Positions 47,701 through 57,250 of a stretch of DNA of 64,000 nt are shown here, piece by piece. The stretch's first letter is position 1. Every line of letters starts with the position of its first letter. The stretch lies in assembly GCA_029582265.1 (NCBI GenBank), contig CM055816.1, forward strand, positions 93,297,588-93,361,587, in the 5' to 3' direction. A program made the translations under genes and the position numbers. The notes under the pieces were generated by a model. That model made no database searches, was not told the origin of the DNA, and worked only from the letters and a program-made list of their open reading frames with translations. This DNA is from Zoroaster sp. YZ-2022 (taxonomy: Eukaryota; Echinodermata; Asteroidea; Forcipulatida; Zoroasteridae).

Positions 47701-48492
47701 TGTGTATAGGGGGTGGCTCAATTGCTCAATGGAGTTAATTCATCAGCAGACAAATATTGCATGCACATAGAATTTGAGGCATTGCTGATAAAACCTTTAC
47801 GGATTGCTGGGAAATAAAGTTGCATGTACGAATTCACATCAAAAACAAGTGCACGTGTTCACTGTTGCATCAACACCGTCGCGTTGTGAAGTCATCGTTG
47901 ATCACGTACTTCGCACGGACGTACCCCCCAGCGTAGTCTGGACACACGGAACAAACCCAGTCGGGACAGATCCCTTGATATTTTTTGGTCGGAAATATAC
48001 ATGTTAACGTTATTTCGGTAAAGGTTTGTGAATATGATTTCACAAATGTTTATAAATCTATCGAAATTTGTATCGCAAAATCTGCGATGCATTGTTTGAA
48101 ATTCCATCGCAGATTGTCCAAATTACGTCGCATTTTGCGATGCGATACAGGGGAAATCGTTCACTGACCTGACCGAAACTGTTATTACCCAGGGGTAATA
48201 ACTGAAAATGCGCAGCCTTAAATACCACATGGTTTGTTTCGGGAAAATAGTACAAATTACTGGTCCCTGATCGATGTTCCCTTCATATCTAAGCAATTCA
48301 GATGTACATGTAAGTGAGCATTACCATCAATGACACCAGGATACCAGGAGGTCTTCTCCACATCTCTTGGTGTCAGCCCAGCAGCAGATAATGCTGGACA
48401 AGAGACTACATCTGTACGTCCACGCTCCAGGTACTGTGTTGTTCCTGTGAATTGGTCACATGAGCAACATGTGAACAGCAACAGAAGCAGGC
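35657..48492 (-). CDS. Immunoglobulin-superfamily type I membrane receptor (five exons seen, incomplete at both ends)
   Basis: Exons 48492-48325, 46726-46526, 45891-45634, 45398-45180 and 35796-35657 join cleanly: each Ig exon is phase 1-1 and the last is phase 1-0. Exon 1 holds a Leu-rich signal-peptide core (GLLLLLFTCCSC), then the first Ig Cys (DVVSCPAL) and Trp (KTSWYPG). Exon 2 completes a V-like domain with DDSAGIYYCRLAP. Exons 3-4 give a second Ig domain (INLTCRVDNTYP to VSVITCSCSG). A Thr/Pro-rich stalk follows (EEHTPTTSGPPPTPREG), then a transmembrane helix WIWILITCSIVIIVLLVIF with a basic KRK stop. The start codon exon and the cytoplasmic exons were not found. It would act at the cell surface in recognition or adhesion; the ligand is unknown. 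The largest intron (9.4 kb) is full of mobile elements. Confidence 0.82.
37390..37610. promoter_or_regulatory. CpG-rich promoter-like block
   Basis: This GC-rich stretch, unlike its AT-rich surroundings, has two TGACGTCA-type CRE sites (37383-37391 and 37430-37438), GCGGCGGCGGCC and many CG dinucleotides. Downstream, AAATAG then gtgagt (about 37597-37610) looks like the end of a non-coding first exon on the plus strand, whose next exon could be 38680. It lies inside the possible CACTA-like element. Confidence 0.45.
37825..37926. repeat. Hairpin with near-perfect 45-bp arms
   Basis: TGTGGTCTAAACCTGGCCTA through GTAAATATTTAC pairs with its inverse ending TAGACCACA, with one or two mismatches. 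The arm contains GGCCTAGGCCC and TTTACAGT words. Confidence 0.85.
38680..40316 (+). pseudogene. SAMD3-like C-terminal fragment, split by a transposon
   Basis: After tttcag the sequence reads VGTSIEYYMQRKK, QPYLLCLGSWDNPGQYFAIL and DNEAIPC; a one-base shift moves SAVDCIFKLHCVFHLEYPPV to the next frame, ending at 38890. A 1324-bp element follows. Beyond it the same frame resumes at 40217 with YGFYVFLEFLELRSL and CVRGAGQQLGYS, then stops at 40314-40316. The order matches the C-terminus of SAMD3-like proteins (compare 28479-28812). Confidence 0.65.
38893..40216. mobile_element. DNA element with about 370-bp terminal inverted repeats
   Basis: The left end GGGTCATTCCGTGTCAGATC and the right end ...GACATGGAATGACCC are inverted, and similarity continues inward for about 370 bp (for example GTGGATCACGTGATCTTGAG and ATGTTCTCTGCAAAATATC, both inverted at 39830-39890). 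TA flanks each end (38891-38892, 40217-40218). No transposase gene is present. It interrupts the SAMD3-like fragment. Confidence 0.85.
41015..42180. repeat. Three tandem copies of a roughly 450-bp unit with internal hairpins
   Basis: Each unit has ATCAATGGAAGATGCTGAAT, CTACACATACATTTCAAAGC, TGTACATTATTCTTATGTAA, and a hairpin AAGACCTCTGGGATTGTGG/CCACAATCCCAGAGGTCTT (41103-41200, about 41456-41506, 41938-41985). Units diverge by small indels. There is no open frame. Confidence 0.8.
42530..42690. repeat. About 94-bp tandem duplication in the CACTA-like right end
   Basis: TAGAATGTGTTCAAGTAGCC, CTTGGAAGAGTTGAAACAAC and CCTAGAATGTGTTGAA recur with small changes. These are sub-terminal repeats of the possible CACTA-like element. 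Confidence 0.7.
42987..43197. mobile_element. GGGACAGTAT-type MITE, copy 2
   Basis: GGGACAGTATCATGACGATC opens it and the right end read back is GGGGGCAGTATCGTCATGATC, then CAGGGCATGGAATC in both arms. It is the most complete copy of the three. Confidence 0.8.
43297..43544. repeat. Foldback element, about 250 bp
   Basis: Outer arms of about 63 bp (ATTGAGTTCTTTCGGGTACA paired with TGTACCCGAAAGAACTCAAT) and inner arms around AGTCTGCTCAAGTCATCGTC are inverted with few mismatches. The right arm has CTGACGA followed by a GACT...AGTC hairpin and GAAA. The similar element at 57260 has the same organisation. Confidence 0.85.
43550..45150. other. No gene recognised; scattered TAACTCGCATTA words
   Basis: Four copies of TAACTCGCATT occur at about 43757, 44119, 44143 and 44542. 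No coding region was found; this is intron of the Ig receptor. Confidence 0.5.
46099..46241. mobile_element. GGGACAGTAT-type MITE, copy 3 (right end truncated)
   Basis: GAGACAGTATCGTCCCGATC then CAGGGCATGGAATCAGAATG match copies 1 and 2. The right arm stops after CCTTGCCCTGTTG. Confidence 0.7.
46930..48260. other. Ig receptor intron 1; TIR-like CAGGGA ends and GCGATGC words
   Basis: CAGGGAGCGATTTCG near 46938 and TCCCTG near 48269 form weak inverted ends. Clusters of TGCATAGCAAA and TCGCAAAATGCGA-type words lie inside near both ends, and a CCTTTGTTGAATACGGCCGT block is repeated (47579, 47639). A transposon is possible but I could not confirm flanking duplications. Confidence 0.3.
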
Positions 48493-48755
48493 CTGAAAAT
48501 ACACAAAATCTCACATTAATAAATTGTGGAATTACTCGGTGGGTACATGTCCTTCCCCCTCCCCCAGTAAAAATATTTCTGACAGTGGGAGGGTAATAGC
48601 ACTGTCCCCCTCCCACCCCCCCCCCCCAATCCCATTGTAACTACTTTCAGAAAAGGAAACAAGAATAATGATTGATTTGATTTTGCTGTTACATGTACAT
48701 CAACATAATGTACATGTACATGTATGACGCACTGTACATGTATACTCGGTGCTTT

Positions 48756-49096
48756 CACTATGAATAACTTTACCCTGGAAATGCCCTCAAAATCCGTTTT
48801 GCCGTGAAATAACAGTTTACCATAATTTCATGGTGTTTCTTACACTCAGATATTGGCAATAAATGTTTACAGTGATTTCAGGGCAAATACACGGCGTTCT
48901 CGATAATTAATGAGCTGCCCCAATACTGTCACAAGAAGTTCATGGCGTTTTCACTGCGTTTTCACAGCAAAGGAATTCAAAGAATATTTGTATGGCTTTT
49001 TCACATGTGTTGTGTCGTCATAAAATTGCAGTGAACTATTTATTTCATGATAAAACAGATTTTCAGGGCATTTTCAGGGTAAAGTTATTCATAGTG
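48756..49096. mobile_element. CACTATGAATAA-type MITE, copy 1
   Basis: CACTATGAATAACTTTACCC at the left is the inverse of the right end GGGTAAAGTTATTCATAGTG. The interior has repeated TTTCAGGGCA and TTCACAG words. A second copy is at 60783-60983. Confidence 0.85.
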
Positions 49097-49127
49097 TTTC
49101 TGAGTGTCTGTGAAAAAAAAAACACAG

Positions 49128-49210
49128 GTGCCTCGGGCGGGATTCGAACACATGTCCTCCTGCTTACCAGTGCAGACATCTTAATAATCTCTTGACAACT
49201 GAGCTTGTCC
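49128..49210 (-). pseudogene. tRNA-like sequence (tRNA pseudogene or SINE head)
   Basis: On the minus strand AAGCTCAGTTGTCAAGAG resembles an A box and GTGTTCGAATCCCGCCCGAG a B box with T arm, spaced as in a tRNA. The acceptor stem does not close well by eye, so I do not call a working tRNA. Confidence 0.4.
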
Positions 49211-50234
49211 GATGATAATTGGCTGGCTAGAAATCAAATCAATTGTTTATAACCCAACGCAAGAATCAATCTACAATGTATATTGCAGAACCCACTGCTA
49301 AGATTCTAGCTGGCCAATCATCATCGGGCAGCTTGGTGGTCGATTCTAGAGTCATTGTGATGTTGGCAGGCGGTGTTGCTGGGACAATTGCCATTATGTT
49401 CCCCCTCCCCCCAACTGTTAACCCTCCTATTATAGCTGAACTTTAGTGGCAAGAAGATATAGTGGTCAAAATCAGTCATCTGACTGTTTTGAATGTTAAC
49501 CAAAATGTGCACACAGGGACATTTTTTTAAGGTTTTTACTGTCATTTTGACCACCCTCAACAATATGTTTTTACCAGTCAAAAACAATTGACTCATTTTG
49601 ACCTGTAAATGCACATGTACTAATTACATGTACTACACGTGAGGTTTGACAGTGTTTGACTTTTAAGTGCACTCCATATATGCAAGTATGTCAACATTTT
49701 GACTGATTGTGACCCTTGCATGTAGGGTTAGTACTGCCAACAATTCTTTGTGACACGATTACGAAAATCGTGATAAGATCGTGATAATAAAAAAAAATAC
49801 CCGGTAGAAACCAACTGGAAACCCACTTCACACTTCCCTTATCATAGATACTGGATACATTATCCGGATCAAAAGCGCCGCGGTCATTAAACGCTGTCCA
49901 GTAAATAGGCCACAAGAAATAATCTCCAATCCAATTAGCACCAGTGACCACACAAATAAGCGCCTACATAACTTCCGGTACAGACGCACCAGTTCTGAAG
50001 GGTTCGAAAAGGTGCACGAATTTATCCACTTTCAAGTAGGCCTATAATCAGAATATGTTGGTATTTTTACTCTGCATTACTCACAGTGTTGTGTTGCTCT
50101 GAAGATTTTAATTTGTAAGCTACAGGAATTTTCCTTTTTCTGTGGGTCCATAGTAACAATCCCGATTGAATATCACTGTTGTTTAACTTAAGCACATGAA
50201 TTGGGAATGTTCTGCCTGTGATCAATGATTTCTT

Positions 50235-50395
50235 GTTAGGTGTTCGGGTATGTGCCCGAAACACCTATTGTTTTTGTACGGTTTTTGTAGGTGTTTGGGT
50301 ATGCACCCGAAACACCTATTGTTTTTGTTCGTTTTTTTTTAGGTGTTCGGGTATGCACCCGAAACACCTATTGTTTTTGTTCGTTTTTTTCTTCT
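50235..50395. repeat. Three copies of an AGGTGTTCGGGT hairpin
   Basis: GTGTTCGGGTATGCACCCGA followed by AACACCTATTGTTTTTGT is repeated three times at about 54-bp spacing. Each copy folds as a stem of about 12 bp. They adjoin the satellite units to the right. Confidence 0.85.
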
Positions 50396-51592
50396 CCTTC
50401 TTCTTCTTCTCCGGATCGATTGTCTACAAAAAAACACATACTTGCAAACTTCACATGAACTTGAAACTTGGCATATACTTAGAACTTAACACGTAGATGA
50501 AACAAAATTTGTGACGTCATGATGAGGTCATCAGATATCGAATTACGATAAATCAAAGTTTAATATTTAAAAAAATCATATCTCAACAACCAGCACAAGA
50601 GGTAAATTCACAATTTTTGTACCATTGTACAGATCGTTAATTGTCAAACATATTTACAAAAAGATGACCCCAATTTGACCTTACTTCCTGTCGAAACCGG
50701 AAGTCAAAGTTTAGTATTTAAAAAAATCATATCTCAACAACCACAAGAGGTAAATTGACATTTTTTGCACCATTGTATAGATTGTTAATTGTCGAAAAAT
50801 ATTTACACAAATGTGACCCCAATTTGACCTTACTTCCTGTCCAAACCGGAAGTCAAAGTTTAATATTTAAAAACAAATCATATCTCAACAACCACAAGAG
50901 GTAAATTCACAATTTTTGTACCATTGTACAGATCGTTAATTGTCAAAAAATATTTACAAAAAGGTGACCCCAATTTGACCTTACTTCCTGTCCAAACCGG
51001 AAGTCAAATTTTAATATTAAAAAAAATCATATCTCAACCACAAGAGGTAAATTGACATTTTTGCACTATTGTATAGATTGTTAATTGTCGAAAAATATTT
51101 ACACTAAGGTCACCCCAATTTGACCTTACTTCCTGTACAAACCTGAAGTCAAAGTTTAATATTTAAAAAAATCATCCACCAGAGGTAAATTCACAATGTT
51201 TACACCATTGTACAGATCGTTAATTGTCAAAACAATTTTACACAAAGGTGACCCCAATTTGACCTTTACTTCCTGTGCAAACCGGAAGTCAAGGTTTAAT
51301 ATTTAAAAAAAATCATATCAACAACCATAAGGGGTAAATTCACAATCTTTCCACCATTGTATAGATTGTTAATTATCGAAAAATATTTACACAAAGGTGA
51401 CCCCAATTTGACCTTTACTTCCTGTCCAAACCGGAAGTCAAAGTTTAATATTAAAATAATTTCTAAATTCAGTATTGTATTGTATTCAAATAAACTTCTC
51501 GCGAGAACTTCAACAGACGTTAACGTTTGACTTTCTCCAACACTTCGAATTGATGACGTCATCATTTTAACTTCAACCGAACACCTAGTTTT
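50395..51592 (+). mobile_element. Helitron/HINE-like element with satellite core, copy A
   Basis: It starts TTCTCCGGATCGATTGTCTA, has a unique leader with TGACGTCATGATGAGG, then about six satellite units, then TGACGTCATC and ends GAACACCTAG before T. A CTAG-T end and a core of tandem repeats fit Helitron-derived interspersed elements (HINE). No Rep/helicase gene is present. Class assignment is inference. Confidence 0.5.
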
Positions 51593-52790
51593 TGTTGGGA
51601 CAAAAACTTATATCTAGTTTTTTTCTTTCTTCTCCGGATAGATTGTCTACAAAAAACACATACTTGCAAACTTCACAAGAACTTGAAACTTGGCATATAC
51701 TTAGAACATAACAAGTAGATGACAAATAATTTGTGACGTCATAATGAGGTCATCAGATATTGAATTACGATAAATCAAAATTTGATATTTAAAAAAATCA
51801 TCTCAACAACCACATAAGGTAAAGTCACAATTTGTGTACCATTGTACAGATCGTTAATTGTCAAAAAATATTTACAAAAAAGTGACCCCAATTTGACCTT
51901 ACTTCCTGTTCAAACCGGAAGTCAAATTTTTATATTTAAAAAAATCATATCTCAACAACCACAAGAGGTAAATTCACAATTTTTATACCATTCTACAGAT
52001 CGTTAATTGTCAAAAAATATTTACAAAAAGATGACCCCAATTTGACCTTACTTCCTGTCCAAACGAAATCAAAGTTTAATATTTTAAAAAATCCTATCTC
52101 AACAACCACAAGAGGTAAATTGAAATTGTTTGCACCATTGTACAGATTGTTCATTGGCGAAACATATTTACACAAAAATGACCCCAATTTGACCTTACTT
52201 CCTATCCAAACCGGAACTGAAAGTTTAATATTTAAAAAAAATCATATCTCAACAACCACAAGAGGTAAATTCAGTTTTTGCACCATTGTATAGATTGTTA
52301 ATTGTCAAAACATATTCACACAAAGATGACCCCAATTTGACCTTACTTCCTGTCCAAACCGGAAGTCAAAGTTTAATATTAAAAAAATCATCTCAACAAC
52401 CAGAAGAGGTAAATTCAGAGTTTTTGCACCATTGTACAGATTGTTAATTGTCAAAATTATTTACAAAAACATGACCCCAATTTGACCTTAACTTCCTGTC
52501 CAAACCGGAAGTCAAAGTTTAATATTTAAAACAAAATCTTCCACAAGAGGTAAATTCACAATCTTTGCACCATTGTACAGATCGTTAATTGTCACAAAAT
52601 ATTTAGACAAAGTTGACCCCAATTTGACCTTACTTCCTGTCCAAACCGGAAGTCAAAGTTTAATATTTAAAAAAATCATCTCAACCACGAGATAAATTCA
52701 CAATTTTTGTACCATTGTACAGACTTAATTGTCAAAAAATATTTACAAAAAGATGACCCCAATTTGACCTTACTTCCTGTCCAAACCGGA
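50560..52790. repeat. Satellite array of about 13 units, 145-150 bp
   Basis: The word ACCTTACTTCCTGTCCAAAC with CGGAAGTCAAAGTTTAATAT recurs about every 148 bp (near 50680, 50828, 50980, 51122, 51262, 51411, 51892, 52045, 52190, 52338, 52483, 52627, 52768). Each unit holds ACTTCC and GGAAGT in inverse orientation about 10 bp apart, like paired ETS-family sites. It is the same satellite as 31835-32400. Confidence 0.9.
51620..52790 (+). mobile_element. Helitron/HINE-like element with satellite core, copy B
   Basis: It repeats copy A from TTCTCCGGATAGATTGTCTA through the TGACGTCATAATGAGG leader into about seven satellite units, but its 3' end is lost where it meets the sequence before the Penelope-like fragment. 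It is a direct neighbour of copy A in the same orientation. Confidence 0.5.
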
Positions 52791-52927
52791 TGTCTTTTGC
52801 TGACATTGCAATGTAGTCCCCTCAATTGATTAAAAACTTACAACTGCTTAACAGAACATTTTTTGGTTTCTAAAAAAATATTTGTTTATTGATTACAATT
52901 ATTATTATTATTTATATATATATATAT

Positions 52928-53249
52928 CACCGCGCCTCCATTCAAGCTAAGATACGGCAACCACACACAGTCTTTCAGGCATGAGAAGTACCAGAACAGC
53001 ACGGAACTCTCCAAGCACATTTGGCAATTGAAAAGGAACAAGAAACCATTCACCATCAACTGGTCGGTAGCCTGTAGATCTCAAGCATACAACAGTGAAT
53101 CGAAACGGTGCAACCTTTGCCTCACAGAGAAGCTCTCCATCATAAACGCCGACAAGAGGATACTCCTGAACAAACGACCCGAACTTATATCAAAATGCCG
53201 CCATGAAAACAAGTTCTACCTCTGCAACTTCAAAAGCGATGACACGTGA
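52928..53249 (+). pseudogene. Penelope-like retroelement, GIY-YIG endonuclease C-terminus (5' truncated)
   Basis: One frame runs from 52928: FKLRYGNHTQSFRHEKY, NSTELSKHIWQLKRN, FTINWSVACRS, KRCNLCLTEKLSIINAD, LLNKRPELISKCRHENKFYL and a TGA stop at 53247. The STELSKHIW, CNLCLTEK and CRHENKF motifs are characteristic of the GIY-YIG domain of Penelope-like elements, including the C-x2-C and C-x-H residues. The reverse transcriptase is missing. It is followed by a hammerhead ribozyme fold and a (TA)n tract. Confidence 0.88.
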
Positions 53250-53398
53250 CGAGGAACAGTACCGCGTCAACAAACCACAAACTGCCAACAAACAAGCTTA
53301 CACACAAGGCCCGCAAACAATAGGTAATTACCACGTATCATTGAGCGAGTAACCTGTACGTGCGCGTGTAGGCCTATATATATATAGGAGTAATCACT

Positions 53399-53458
53399 TG
53401 GTGACTATCAGTTGTCTGATGATCGCATAACGCGTGAAACTCGGAGTTACAACTACCA
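53399..53458 (+). ncRNA. Type-I hammerhead ribozyme fold in the Penelope-like element 3' region
   Basis: All core parts are present in order: stem I 5' strand AGTTGT (53410-53415), core CTGATGA (53416-53422), stem II CGC/GCG with loop ATAAC, GAAA (53436-53439), stem III ACT/AGT with loop CGG, cleavage-site T at 53448 after T53447, and stem I 3' strand ACAACT (53449-53454), a perfect 6-bp match. An outer stem TGGT/ACCA brackets a 7-nt bulge. The 10.1/11.1 pair is U-U, unlike the usual G-C. Hammerheads are known in Penelope-like elements. Activity is not shown here. Confidence 0.7.
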
Positions 53459-53481
53459 GCGTTCCACTAGTTTTACTACAA

Positions 53482-53483
<2 letters not shown>

Positions 53484-53553
<70 letters not shown>
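53484..53553. repeat. (TA)n microsatellite
   Basis: About 35 TA units directly after the hammerhead region. The associated open frame of alternating I and Y is an artefact. Confidence 0.95.
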
Positions 53554-53555
<2 letters not shown>

Positions 53556-53559
53556 TTAA

Positions 53560-54470
53560 AACATCGCGCTTACGTCGACCAACGGTCGACATAAAACTTA
53601 CGCGCGACATAAAGCTGCGTTACCGTGCCCGATATAGGTCGTCGTAGCGCAAACGCGCGTAAAAATGGGATGCTGAGGATAAATACTCATATTTAAGGCA
53701 AGAATGATAGATCGGCTGGTGATCCTTCTAAATCCCCGAAACAATGTATTTTCTTCTTTAAATGGGAAAGATGGATCAAATTCAAATTTACCTTTATGGC
53801 GACCACTTAACCGATTACATGAAAAGCGAACCTTAATCCGACCGTGGAAAAATGCGTTTTTTGTATATGTTACCGCACATATATCTGGCTGCAAAATTAT
53901 AGAGAATAATTTGGCGATTGGTGCTGCGATTTTCCAAAGAAAATAGGTTGGTTGGTCACTTAGTGAATTTGGAGGGATTTTGAAGTCAATTTTTTTGAGC
54001 AAAATGCGTGACGTCATGACACAAATCCCTCTACATATACGAAATACGTATGTACTACTGGCATGGCATGATATGGCTGCTGCTTAAACACAGTACTCTT
54101 CAACAAGCATGCAACGAGCCCAAGGAACCACACATGGCATAAGGTCAGTATATTCGGTTGCTGAGCATAGTATAAGTGTTAATACTATGATATTATTAAA
54201 CTCGACAGTGATTTTGTTTCGCAAAAAAGAAAAAGAAGACCTAACATTAACGTTAATGACAGAACGGCCACGGTGTGGTGTTGCCCCACGAGTGTGGCTC
54301 GGACACGTACCCGTAGCGTAGGTGTGGTGGTGAGTGAAAGCGGCCCAGAAATCGGACAATCAGTTCAACGTTCCCAAGAATTTCTCGTTTGTTTTCATAT
54401 TCTAAAGGGATACACATAGCTAGGTCTATTATTTCGTTCCACAGAATTTCGGTCCCCAGAAGACGGATTT
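53560..54470. other. No gene recognised
   Basis: CG-containing sequence with ACGTCGACC/GGTCGAC inverted words at 53572-53590. Open frames on both strands overlap heavily, have no recognisable domain and look like chance. Confidence 0.5.
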
Positions 54471-54509
54471 TGTAGTCGTTAGGCTAGCCTCACTCACTCA
54501 CAATCACAT

Positions 54510-54786
54510 GCTCACTAACGTACGACTTATATGACGTTAGTGTGGAGCTAGGCCTAGGCAATATCTATGTATAGTCCTCATGCCTGGTCTTGGCCCTGGC
54601 TATAGTCACACTAGTCCATCAGTAAACCCACAACTTTAAGTCGGGGCTTGCTCACTAACGACTTATCGTTAGTGTGGAGCTAGGCTAGGCCTAGGCAATA
54701 TCTATGTATAGTCCTCATGGTCTTGGACCTGGCTATGGTCACACTAGTCCATCAGTAAACCCACAAGTAACTTTAAGTCGGGGCTT
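54510..54786. repeat. Tandem duplication of about 139 bp
   Basis: CTCACTAACG, GTTAGTGTGGAGCTAGG, GGCAATATCTATGTATAGTC and CCATCAGTAAACCCACAA occur twice (54510-54648 and 54649-54786) with small indels. The first copy has extra TACGACTTATATG. Confidence 0.9.
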
Positions 54787-55323
54787 GATTTCACAAAGCA
54801 CTGGTAAGATTCATCGTGAAATGGGTTGTCAGTATCAGCATCATAGTCATAGTGATTGGAGTGTGACATCAGAAAATACATTTTTTTTTGGTAAGATCAC
54901 AAGTAAATGTGCTAAGGGGAATTGAGGAATAGAAAAAACACATTAAGAAAGCAAGAACAGGCCGAAACTGCCGTATAACTTTTGCCTGAATTTAATTGTG
55001 ATGCTCAGGCTTCACCCATTGTTTGATGTGTAGCTAACTGAGTATAATCTAGGCCACACACTGACCAGGATAGATGTACGAGCAGCTTACATGATGTAGT
55101 CTTATCCCATGTTAAAAACAATCAATTGGCTAGCAATGATTTTTTTTGGGTGGTGGAATGATTTGTGGCATGAATGTTTTGTTAATAAATTCATGCAAAC
55201 ATATTTTCCACCTAATATGCAAAGTATTTAAAATCTTATTATGGTGCACATGTATTCATTTTATGAAGGTTGAAGCTTCGGAATAAAACAAGTCAACCCT
55301 GGGAGATATGTAAAAAGCAATGT

Positions 55324-55608
55324 GACTTGAAACAAGACATGGGAGGGTTCGAAGCTCAACATATCAACAACTACATTGGTGAGGAAACTGGGGAAAGTGG
55401 GGAAATATTTTTGTTGGTGCATTGTGCAAGTGATTGCCACTGATGTTGGAATGGGCATGGGGTTGATGCACAGAAATACATTTTGGGAAACCCCAGCTTT
55501 AATGCTCAAGACAACGAGAAATTTGCCAATTATAGCTGAGGCATGATATTTGGTCAGACCTGTAACCACTCCCACATGGCATTGAATATGGTTCATGTAC
55601 ATACAGTA
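55324..55608 (+). pseudogene. Decayed coding stretch with two TGA codons, family unknown
   Basis: One frame reads GFEAQHINNYIGEETGE, LLVHCASDCH, TGA (55441), CWNGHGVDAQKYILGNP, FNAQDNEKFANYS, TGA (55537), GMIFGQTCNHSHMALN. About 285 nt keep a Cys/His-rich, low-bias protein-like composition. Both stops are one C-to-T change from CGA (Arg), the expected decay of methylated CpG. I do not recognise the family. Confidence 0.4.
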
Positions 55609-57250
55609 CATGTATATTCCACTTTTTTCACTAATTTTTTATGTATTTATTTTTTTGGTTAACATGTATGATATCTTTTGTTGATAAATTTATGTAAATT
55701 AAGTCTTGAAATAATTATGCACATGTTTTTAGTTAGCTTAAATTTTATTCTTTTTTGCTTCAACAAGACAGGGTGTGTTCACAACAGTCTCCTTTTCCAA
55801 ACGAGATTTTCTCATTTCCTCATTTTGTCAATTGGTCAACAACGTTTGTAACATCACTATGGTCCTTTTATTTATTTATTTCCAGGATTCTCAAGCAATA
55901 AAGGATATGCCATCACCTCTTGACAGTCTGTCATTCTGTGGTCTGAGAAAGGTATATTGTGTTCATGTTCTATGAACTGTGCTTTTAAAAAAGTGCATGT
56001 ATATTGTGGGCTTCTTTAAACCTTCTTACAAACAATTCCAAATCCCCTTGTAACGTATAGTTCATTTTCTTTTTCCAGTTGTCCAGTTATTCTTTGCATT
56101 TTGTATCTTGCTTAGTCTTTGCATGTCTGTCCAAACTGTCAGCATTTACTTCAAGCACATTCCTGTTTGAGTTCTTTTTACACTGCTAGTGCTGTATTTT
56201 TGTCTCTTTCTCATTTAATGTTTTCCTTATTTTTATTGTTTCTGAATGCACTCTATATACTGCAACAAGCTTTTGCTTTCAGTGGGGCTCAATACACTTT
56301 TTTTCTTGACTTACCTGTCATTGCTAATCAACCTTTGTTATTTGCAAACTTCTCCATCTAAATGTATATAACACAAAACATGGTAAATAGGCTAGCAGTG
56401 TTTCCAACACAGACATGAACTTGTCAAAACTTGTTTCTGCATGTCAACCAGCATAGAAACTATAGTCGAGGTTGAAGTGGATCATATGTGCAGTTTGACT
56501 AAAAATCAAGTTTAAAGTGAAATAAAGAAACTTGTCCCCGTCTTTTATTTTTATAAGAAAACATACATTTTTTTATTGTTGTAATTTTTTTGACAGAAAA
56601 TGGGTATTTTTATAACAAAAACCACTGTTTGATTTGGGTGGATTCATTATTAGGCAGAAAGTAAATGCCTGTTAGATAAGTACTGCTAAAGATGTCCATT
56701 TTACTGTGTTTTGTGTGTATGTTGAAACCGAGGACTTTAACAAAAGGGATCTGGGTGTTTTGACAGACCGAGGATATCCTCGCTTTGCTCTTGTGTACAA
56801 AATCAATGGAGACGTCTAAACAATGGGAGAACACTGAGAAGTCCTCAATGTACTGGGTCAACAAACGTGTGTGTTTTCTTTATATAAAATAGACCTTTTC
56901 ACCATTTGATTTATCTTTCTGACCCATGCTGCAGGTACATGTTGTAGATATTCAGAAGGACATAATTAAGACATTTATACAGTATATCCCGTGTATCCCT
57001 TGAAATAATTGCCAGTTTGCCGAATCATTTTGTTGTATCTAGGTTTTATTTAAGGTGTTCAGACTTTGTTTTGTTTGTTTGCCATTTTAGCCAACAGAAG
57101 CTAAAGCAGTTGTTCCCTCAAAAGTGAAAGGTAAGGTTGCTTTTACACACATCATATTTTTATTCACCAGTTCATTTTGAAAGAGAAAAAAATTGTTGCA
57201 GTTTTTAAATATTGGGTTTAAGTATAATTAGTGCTGTCAAAAAAAAAAAC

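Noticed and set aside
47277..48255. Open frames within Ig receptor intron 1
   Set aside because: Short, overlapping on both strands, with no domain and no splice support.
53412..53594. Open frame with a long alternating I-Y run
   Set aside because: Encoded by the (TA)n microsatellite.
55441..55539. Selenoprotein with two TGA codons
   Set aside because: Both TGA codons are explained by CpG decay of CGA, the frame has no start context, and I saw no SECIS-like structure.
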